A DNA stretch of 64,000 nt, from positions 1 to 64,000 of the forward strand of contig VNWV01000036.1 in the NCBI GenBank assembly GCA_009801085.1, given 5' to 3'. Numbering within the stretch: the stretch's first letter is position 1; the number at the start of each line of letters is the position of its first letter. The notes below the pieces were generated by a model, which saw only the letters and a program-made list of their open reading frames with translations, had not been told where the DNA came from and made no database searches. This DNA is from Lasiodiplodia sp. COLG20. Its lineage: Eukaryota; Ascomycota; Dothideomycetes; Botryosphaeriales; Botryosphaeriaceae. Shown here piece after piece: positions 57,216-64,000 of this stretch. Both the position numbers and the translations under genes were made by a program.

Positions 57216-57296
57216 GGCGTTGTGGCGGAGTGGTTATCGCGACAGACTAGAAATCTGTTTCCTTCGGGAGCACAAGTTCGAATCTTGTCAACGTCG
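57216..57296 (+). tRNA. tRNA-Ser (AGA)
   Basis: A complete class II cloverleaf without an intron. The acceptor stem is GGCGTTG with CAACGTC (one G-T pair), the D stem GCG/CGC, and the anticodon stem ACAGA/TCTGT around CTAGAAA, giving anticodon AGA for UCU serine codons. The long variable arm TTCC-TTCG-GGAG is typical of tRNA-Ser, and the T arm is ACAAG/CTTGT around TTCGAAT. Discriminator base is G, as in serine tRNAs. A short T-run just after 57305 may end transcription by RNA polymerase III. Internal A and B boxes overlap the D and T arms. Confidence 0.97.
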
Positions 57297-57889
57297 AGAA
57301 GCTAGTTCTTTTGCCTGTTGGACGGATGGGCATTTGTTTTGCCCATGAAAGGGGTTGGCGTATGGACGTGGAGCAGATTTTTGCGCACGGGCCGAGACTA
57401 TCTCAGGGGCTGCATTCCCGAGCCGGGTTTTGCCACAGTACGTACCAGTAGCTGGACACAGATCTCGCGGCACCAACACCCCTCTATTTTTTTTTTTTTT
57501 CATTTGTTTGTTTTTCTTGTGGCTTCGTTAATTATGTGCAGCTGTAACCCAGATAACGATTTCATCTTCTGATCCCAAAGCAGCAGACACTGCTGGCATT
57601 CAGATCCCCGTTTACCACCTGGAGACCTACCCAAGAATCAATAGTTATTTTTAACGGCAACAATCGAGCAGCTTGGAACTACAATGTGAAGCAGACAAAT
57701 GATAAGGCTTCGAATTGAGGCTTTCTGATACACTTACGCCCATGTTCATGCTTTAATTGGCCGTCTATATTCTTTCCGGTATCTGCAATATCAAGAATTG
57801 ATTGCACATCAATTCATTGGTCCCATGAACGCCGTAACCCCAAACATGCAATCCACAAATATCCTGTATAGTCCCTGTAACAGCCGTCT
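57297..57889. other. Intergenic, tRNA to IPI1
   Basis: No gene seen. A T-run lies at about 57486-57500. Confidence 0.55.
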
Positions 57890-59220
57890 TTAGAGTTCCC
57901 CTCCATCATAGTCACTCATGCTTTCCTGCATGACCTTCTCCACCTCTCCTGCAGCCCTACCAATCTGTCCACCCTCCTTCTTCGCATTCTGTAACCCGCT
58001 GACAATCGCAGGCTGGATCAGCCTCGCGAAGACCTGCTGCCTGCCCTGCCTATCCGTATACATCTGGCCATCCTCATCCTTCGGCGCACCGAAAAGATTC
58101 AGATGAGCAAACCCATTCGGGCTCTGGTTCAGCAGCATATGGCACTGCGCATGATAATGCAACGGGAACCACGCGCGAGCAACCCGCGCCTCTTCCTCCT
58201 CCCGCGCAGCACGCGCGGCTTCGGCGTCCGCAGCGATGCCGGCCTTGAGGAAGGCCGCAAGCGCGACGAGCTGGCGGTAGCGCAGCTTCTTCAGCTTCTC
58301 GGCGTTGGCGTGCGAGGAGGATGACGTGTTCGCGGCGGCGGTCGTCGTCCATTTCTGGCCACCTGCGGCGCCCGGATCGCGCCAGCCTAGCACGCTCGTG
58401 AAGCAGCGCAGCGTGTGCACCCAGCCGCCGGCGCAGCTGACGGTCGCGTCCGGATGCGTCTGCAGCAGCCAGTCCAGGACGTCGAAGGAGGTCGTGCACA
58501 CGTCGGTTGACAGGCTGGTCATGCCAGCACGCGTGCGTCGTAGAAGCTCCTCGACGTGCGGGCGCAGGTCGGCGGGTGGGAGCGCCTGCAGCAGCTTGAG
58601 GAGTTGCTGGCGTACGCCGTTTGAGTTATCGTAGATGAGCGAGAGGATCTTCGGGACGATGACTGAGACAGGCTGGGGAAGAGGCACATTTTGGCTGCGC
58701 GCAGCGGTCACGGAGTTGGTGAGATAGGAGAGAGATTCACGCCTTTGGGTGTCGGACTTGTGGGTGAGGAGGCCTAGTTGGTGCGTAAATTGGGCAGTTA
58801 CGGTTGGCGCATTGGTGTGTATCGACTGCTCCTTAACGATGATTGCTAAATTATTGTGTTAGTACTATGGTGCTTGTGGAGCGTATGTGGGTTGATAATC
58901 TTTGGGGGATAAAGGAAAAGGACATGGACTTGTCACTTGACTTTAAAGAAGAGGACGTGGAAATTGGGAAAAAAATAAAAAAGGGTAGAAACAAGATGAT
59001 GATGATGAAATACAGCAGAGAAGAGTGGCGCAAGAGAATAAACTTGCTCAAGTATATGGTTCTTGGACTTTTTGAAACAATGAAATGCTCAAAGCTTACA
59101 TTTTGCCTTGAAGCTGGTATCGGTGAAGTTGTCGGCCTTGGGTTTTGTCTTGCCAACCTTCAGCTTCGGCTTCTGGAAATCCTTCTTCTTTTCCTTCTTC
59201 CTCTTTGCGCTCGAACCCAT
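57890..59220 (-). CDS. IPI1: Pre-rRNA-processing protein Ipi1
   Basis: Two exons (59220-59100, 58845-57890) encode 358 residues, matching the size of fungal Ipi1. The N-terminus MGSSAKRKKEKKKDFQKPKL followed by KVGKTKPKADNFTDTSFKAK and, across the 254-bp intron, SIIVKEQSI is the signature start of the family. LLTHKSDTQRRESLSYLT and the helical repeat (VIVPKILSLIYDNSNGVR) follow. Ipi1 is a Rix1-complex subunit that acts in ITS2 processing and 60S pre-ribosome maturation in the nucleoplasm; the human relative is TEX10. The intron has a TACTAAC branch site close to its TTTAG end. It is transcribed head-to-head with the roadblock gene. Confidence 0.9.
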
Positions 59221-59598
59221 TCTGTCAGCCGCTGTCGAGTAGCCTCTTCCTTCGTCGTGTGCGGTAGGGGCAGGGCAGAGGCGGCAGCATGAGATGGCCG
59301 CAGATGCAACCGGAGAGAGGACGATTTTTGTGACTTTCTGAGGCTAGCAGCCAAAAGGGAAAGGCGCCCGCACCGCCCGCGCCAAGCCCAGCCGCAGGCC
59401 CGCTCCTGCGCGCGCGCAGTCCGCCGGCGCCCAGCAGCTCCCGCTCGTCGTCTCGACACACTCACCCACTCTGCAACCCCAGAAACAGCAATCGCGGCGT
59501 CGCCTTCTGCCTGCCATTTCCGTCGCCCACCATGACGCAAATAGTCGTACGCTCCGCCATTCTCTCGGAAACGCTTTCGGCCCACAGCTGACCACCCC
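59221..59598. promoter_or_regulatory. Shared divergent promoter, IPI1 / roadblock gene
   Basis: The 378 bp between the two divergent starts must hold both promoters. No TATA box is seen, as is usual for housekeeping fungal genes. It contains GC-rich stretches and CAAA/CACA-type leaders. A possible upstream ORF or first exon of the roadblock gene begins at ATG 59532. Confidence 0.6.
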
Positions 59599-60106
59599 AT
59601 GAAGCCCTCGGAAACGCTCTCCCTTCTCACGCGCCTGAGCCAGAAGGCCGGCGTCCAGAGCACCTTGGTGCTTGCCCGCGACACGGGCGCTATCGTCCAC
59701 ACCTCGGGCTTCGCGTCCACCAGCGCCGCAGCTAACCCCAACACCACGCTACCCGCTCCCGCCGAGAATGCCGCCAACGGCACTGCAGCCGCGACCGCAC
59801 CTCCTCTGACGAACGGCAAGCAGGAGACGGGCATGCGCAGCGCCGAGGATGTTGCCCGCATGGTTCACAGCTTTGTGGAAGCGGCTGGCGAGCTGGTCAA
59901 GAATCTGGAGGAGGAAGACGAGGTTAAGCTCCTGCGCCTGCGCACCAAGAAGAACGAGCTGGTCATTGTACCTGGTAGGTCTCGAGAGCGTTCAGTTGCG
60001 CGCCCAGACGTGGTGAGAAATGGTGCCGTAGAGCTGACAAAGGGACTCCTTTCCAGACCCACGATTCATGATCGTCGTCGTGCACGATACGCCGCCTACT
60101 CCGTAG
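59599..60106 (+). CDS. Roadblock/LC7-domain protein
   Basis: Exons 59599-59974 and 60057-60106, with an 82-bp intron (CTGAC branch, CAG), give 141 residues. The roadblock fold is visible as ETLSLLTRLSQKAGVQST, LVLARDTGAIVHTSGF, the helix AEDVARMVHSFVEAAGEL, then LLRLRTKKNELVIVP and, after splicing, DPRFMIVVVHDTP. A low-complexity Ala/Asn/Pro insert of about 35 residues interrupts the domain. Members are dynein light chains or Ragulator-type scaffolds that dimerise; which one this is cannot be told. The start is uncertain: ATG 59532 in a strong context (CACC before it) may be a 15-nt first exon spliced (GTACGC donor, CTGAC branch) to 59605, or a uORF ending 7 nt before 59599. Confidence 0.82.
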
Positions 60107-60323
60107 ACGGGGTCTCTCAACTTCCTCTAATTCACATATCACCCCGGGCGGGCTTACCAACGATACCCCTTTGGCATGGTCGGGCGTTTATCTCACAAAG
60201 GAACCAAAGAATCAGGAGATCTCTGAGCAGGGCGGCGGACCGCACATAAGAATTTACAATGGAGAAGTATTGCATTGAATGCCGCTCAGAGGAAAAAAAC
60301 ACAAATAAGGCCACATCCAAAAA

Positions 60324-60962
60324 TCACCAATGCTCCTCACCGATCTCCACCGTGTTCACGTCGACGTCGCCCGCGAACCAGCGCTCGCCCTCGGCCAGCT
60401 GGACGTCGTTGCCGCTCATCTGCCTTTTCCGCATACGCCCGTCGGCCGCGAAGGTCCAGTCCTCGAGCCCGTAGCAACGCTTCCACTTCATGCCATCGTG
60501 CGCGTCCTGATACTCGTACCAGAACTGGACGGCGATCTTGTTATCGGTAAAGGAGAACTGCCAAGGACGCGGGAAGACCATCTGAATCAGCACAATGGTC
60601 TGGATAATTAAGGTGTTTCGGGTTGGTGGGGAAGCAGCAGTCTATGCGAAGACACGCACCAGTTCCTTGCGCAGCCGGTAGTTTTTCTCCTTCTGCCACT
60701 TCTTGGTCAGGAAGTCGACGATCTGCTCATGGCCCTTGAGGAACATAGACCTGTTGCGCCAGATCGAGTCGTCGGTGTACGCCTTGACCACCTCGGTGGG
60801 GTTCCTTTTGGCTCAGCGGCAAAGCGCTTCATCAGCTATACTTTTCACGTGCAGGAGGGCAGACGCTGGGGAGCCGAGCACGTACTGCGTGTTCCACAGA
60901 TCCTGCGCCTTCTTGACCTTGAGGTTGGCCGTCTCGTGCGTGAATGGCGGGGCGAGGGACAT
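60324..60962 (-). CDS. DUF1348 (SnoaL-like) protein
   Basis: Three exons (60962-60886, 60804-60660, 60557-60324) with introns of 81 and 102 bp give 151 residues, the usual family size. Conserved blocks include PPFTHETANLKVKKAQDLWN, then TDDSIWRNRSMFLKG, TKKWQKEKNYRLRKEL and, across the second splice, FSFTDNKIAVQFWYEY, KWKRCYGLEDWTFAADG and the acidic tail GEERW-like stretch. For the second intron I chose the acceptor at 60558-60560 over one 24 nt upstream because it restores RKELFSF. The fold is NTF2/SnoaL-like; the biochemical role is unknown. It is convergent with the roadblock gene, 217 bp apart. Confidence 0.88.
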
Positions 60963-61670
60963 ATTTATAGCGTGCTTTTTGCGAAATAATAGTAATAATT
61001 CAAAAGATACCAATAGGCCTGGTTTTCAGCTCCGCCGGTGTTGCTCAATGCTCTTATACACAACCTGTAGTTGTTAGCCCCGCCTTCGACCCGCGTGCGG
61101 CTGCCGTTTAATGACTCAGCCTCTTGCCGATGCGGCAGCTTACACACGCACACGAACTCTCTTCTCCGCGGCCGTGGTGTGGTTCCCTGCAGCTGCACAA
61201 TGGTGATCGGAGCCGGATATGAGTGCTGTGTAATAAGGTGCTGACGGGCTGTACCACGTTCAAGTTGGAGATATGGTCTGGCTAAGCAATGATGTAATCT
61301 GGAGAGTCGAGAACCCCACCTGCGCGTCTTAAAAGAGACCGAGACTCAAGTAATAATTTAATGTCGTACGATATATGCATTCAGGCATTTGCGAGGTTAT
61401 GGATTTTGTGGAGAACATGGGACGTCTATTAGCTGCACGTCTTTATCGTTTTCATCAGTAGTGGTTGGAAAAGATCAATGCTGAACCTTAATTCTATAAT
61501 AACAGCGGGCGTGAAGAAGAGAATCATTAGGATATTGGGGGACATAAAAGAAACAAGGAAAACGTGTATCTCAGTCTAGCCATGGTATCAAGAGTAGGCT
61601 CCTTCTCTAATCCCTCGCGTTAAAGGAATACTTTCGTGCTGGTCGTATCGGGGACTCCCTCGGTCATCTA
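60963..61670. other. Intergenic, no gene seen
   Basis: Between the DUF1348 start and the end of the GT8 gene. No open frame with domain content, no repeat and no RNA gene. Confidence 0.55.
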
Positions 61671-62699
61671 TCAACCCTCTCTGGCATAGAACTCGCGCAT
61701 CTCCTGCAAAGTTCCGTACCACATCATCCTCAGCTTCTCGGGAGGACCGACCATGCCGAATTTCTCATGGAGGGTTACGACGCCGGCGTCGAGGTCCCTC
61801 TCGCTGGGCCACGTCGCGCTCCAGTGGGGATCCAACTCGCACCAGGGCATGACGCCGTTGGGGCGGAAGACGTAGTTGAGCAAGCTCTGCTCCATCGTGT
61901 GGGGATCGAAGCGGCGGTAGCGGCGGGTGACGCTGATGAGCAGGTTGAAGAGCTCGTGCGAGGGCGCGGCGATCCAGAAGCCGGCGCTGAAGCGCTCGGT
62001 GCGCAGCGGCGGGAAGGGGTGGTCGCGCTCGCCGCCGAAGGCATTGTCGGAGCGCGCGCAGAAGACGTAGCGCGCGGGCACGGGCGCCTCGTCGGCCTTG
62101 ATCTGGGAGATCAAGTCGAGCTTGGAGGGCGTCGGGTGGACGACGTATTGCTCGCCGAAGATGGGGTCGACGGGGCGCGTGAGCAGTGTGTCGGCGTCCA
62201 TGAAGAGCACGCGCGAGTACTGCGTCATCTCCAACAGGCGTAGCTTCGTGAACTGGTCCTTCCAGCGCTTGACGCCCGTCGAGATCCACCAGCTAAGCGG
62301 CACATCCTCCGCGCGGATGACGATTGCACCGTCCCGGGTGAGCTGGTCGACTTTGTACTGGGCCAGCTCAGAAGTAACCAGGATAATGAAATCAATCGAC
62401 GGATTCCGGATGCGTGTTTGCTCTGCATGCAACAGTTGATAAGTCAGAACCCGGGTGGCGGCATAGTAGTAATCCGTGCCCTCTGGGTCTCGCGGGTCCG
62501 TGCTCGGGTTCTCGCTCAGAAATGTAGCAATTGCGAATCTTGATGATTGGGAAACATCGTCCAATCGTCCGTACGACGGATCAATGACCGGAGAAGTCCA
62601 AGGGCGACGCAAAAAGAGCCATAGGAGAACGAAGATCACAAAACCCGTGGCAAAGTAGTTCCGGCGCCAAAAGAGGCCGGGAGGACGATTGGAGGGCAT
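61671..62699 (-). CDS. GT8-family glycosyltransferase, type II membrane protein
   Basis: A single exon of 342 residues. A short basic cytosolic tail (MPSNRPPGLFWRRN) precedes one membrane helix at about residues 16-31, giving a Golgi-type topology with a lumenal catalytic domain. The nucleotide-sugar/Mn-binding DxD motif is MDADTLL at residues 167-173. FSAGFWIAAPS and MEQSLLNYVF are the other GT8/glycogenin-like signatures (the Sxx..N-GxW/F and DQ-like positions), and HEKFG lies near the C-terminus. Relatives include fungal GNT1-type N-acetylglucosaminyltransferases that modify glycans. The donor sugar cannot be told. Third codon positions are very GC-rich, giving long false frames on both strands. 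Confidence 0.85.
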   Translation of the reverse strand: MPSNRPPGLFWRRNYFATGFVIFVLLWLFLRRPWTSPVIDPSYGRLDDVSQSSRFAIATFLSENPSTDPRDPEGTDYYYAATRVLTYQLLHAEQTRIRNPSIDFIILVTSELAQYKVDQLTRDGAIVIRAEDVPLSWWISTGVKRWKDQFTKLRLLEMTQYSRVLFMDADTLLTRPVDPIFGEQYVVHPTPSKLDLISQIKADEAPVPARYVFCARSDNAFGGERDHPFPPLRTERFSAGFWIAAPSHELFNLLISVTRRYRRFDPHTMEQSLLNYVFRPNGVMPWCELDPHWSATWPSERDLDAGVVTLHEKFGMVGPPEKLRMMWYGTLQEMREFYAREG

Positions 62700-64000
62700 A
62701 TCTGGCCGCGTCTGATGGCAACGGCGTGCTGGTAGCCCCGGAAGCTCAATTCATTTGGTGTTGGGTGTGTTTAAGGAGAGAGATTGGAAACAAGTCAGGA
62801 AATGTCGGCCCGAGTGTGCCAAGCAGCTCCGTGCTCTGGCACTTCCTCGAGCTCGCATTAGCCGAAGGAAGGTGGTTTTTGGCGTCCGCCAGACTGGAGT
62901 CCTGGGGAAGGAGGTGGCAGAATACAAGCAGGAGCATCCCGACAAAGTTCGGTTGCGTTACCTTTGGGTCAATTCAAGCAGAAAGCAAGAGACAATTTTC
63001 TAAGGCAACAGCTGAATATTGGCTCACCAAGAACATATTTGTACAATTGGAACCTTGGTACCTCTGTTATTCAAAGATTTGTGTACATGGTGGTGCTGTT
63101 TGGGAGACGAGAGGTACTAATTACCCATTTGTTTTGCCTGTAGCGGAAACGTTTGGACAGGGGCACCCCGGAATCAGGGCCGGCCACCCTCTACGGTGAG
63201 GCAGCACACGGGGGAAGTGGAGCATGATAATCAGCATGCAGCTCAATACAACGGCTCTGTGGAAGTTGGAGAGGGCATTTTGGGGGCGACTAGTGTTGAT
63301 AAGGCGCGTACTTTGAATGATTTGAGCGCTGCAGTCATATAGGAGGTCAGCATGGTGCTATGCCGCCATCGGGCCTACTGCTCTAGAAAGTTCGATTCAG
63401 TCAGCTTGATGCCTCCGCCTTCGGTACAAGGGGCGATGCCGGCGCTTCCGCAGCAGTGGCCGATGGTAAGCAGACGAATCTCGAGGCAGTGGTGTATAGT
63501 AGTCGGTCTTGAGGTCGTGGAGTGGCGGCGTTCTCGACCTCTATTTGTGAGAAGACCTTTCGATTGCAATCGGCTTGTGTCAGCCATGCTGACTCGGGAA
63601 GGCCATCTTTCGAGTCTAGCGGCTCGGAACTTCGGGCAGTGTAGCATGTGGAGGCTCGCTGTCCAATCCGCGCACGTTGTGAGAGCCTGTTGTTTGCCCT
63701 GCGCGGGGCTTTTGACATGTGCTGCCGCTGCCGTGCGACCAGGTCGCTGTGTTCAATGGTGAAACAGACACCACGGAGCCAGGACCGGCGCATCGAATGC
63801 GAAGGCGTCTCCATCACAGCGGATGTACTCTGGGCCGGACATGGTGGTGAGGCGAGATGGAGCGATGGCGAGCTCGAGCTCCGGCCAACCACGTCATGCG
63901 CGGGGCAGGGTGATTCCAAATCGCCGCGGCCGAGCTAGGAAGCTGCTGCCCCTCCAAGGTGTTCAAATCCGCAGCCGCCGCACACCTCAGTCCTCTTCTG
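62700..64000. other. Right edge, no gene supported
   Basis: Upstream region of the GT8 gene followed by sequence with only short open frames. A gene may begin or end beyond 64000; the last 100 bp are GC-rich and could be the leader of a plus-strand gene. Confidence 0.45.

Noticed and set aside
61765..62289. Overlapping frames within the GT8 gene on both strands
   Set aside because: Shadows of a GC-rich coding sequence; Arg/Ala/Pro-biased translations.
1..64000. Starship-type giant element
   Set aside because: NLR and HET genes are common Starship cargo, but no DUF3435 tyrosine-recombinase captain or element border is visible in the window.

Overview
This window is nuclear DNA of a filamentous ascomycete (Pezizomycotina). 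The evidence is short introns (about 40-110 bp) with GTRNGT-type donors, CTRAC branch sites and CAG/TAG ends; family types typical of these fungi (HET, PNP_UDP-NACHT-ankyrin NLR, Zn2Cys6 regulators, DUF6604, DUF1348, membrane-anchored lectin); and a pseudogene whose stop codons look like repeat-induced point mutation (RIP). All exon structures were worked out by hand from splice signals and reading-frame continuity; there is no transcript support.

Region 1-11000 is mobile and degraded DNA. It has a TATA promoter with a tandem duplication, three copies of an apparently unreported hairpin RNA motif (1471-1542, 1784-1843, 4978-5042), a dynamin-GED pseudogene, tandem repeats and one long intact gene (5096-8677). 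That gene combines a Ulp1-type protease, a forkhead-like fold and GATA-like zinc ribbons, and the third RNA motif copy forms its leader. After it come an inverted-repeat element, a RIP-hit coiled-coil pseudogene, a hairpin cluster and a foldback MITE placed just upstream of a HET gene (11079-13583).

Region 11000-35000 is a gene-sparse mix: a type II membrane-anchored lectin-like protein, a Zn2Cys6 regulator, a SAP-like protein, two unknown proteins (one a coiled-coil/zinc-cluster gene with an apparent one-base frameshift) and a four-exon SDR. Intergenic stretches are long.

Region 35000-46000 holds an intact DUF6604 gene whose expected ATG reads ATT, and a PNP_UDP-NACHT-ankyrin NLR bracketed by two more copies of the foldback MITE. 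A polytopic membrane protein follows. With the HET gene this gives two nonself-recognition-type genes, both beside members of one MITE family.

Region 48000-64000 is denser and more conserved: a six-exon Zn2Cys6 regulator, a small secreted protein, an eleven-exon sugar transporter with a 10-nt microexon and a GC-AG intron, tRNA-Ser(AGA), a head-to-head IPI1 / roadblock pair, a DUF1348 protein and a GT8 glycosyltransferase. This looks like core genome; the first half looks accessory. No Starship captain (DUF3435), reverse transcriptase, CRISPR array or rRNA was seen.
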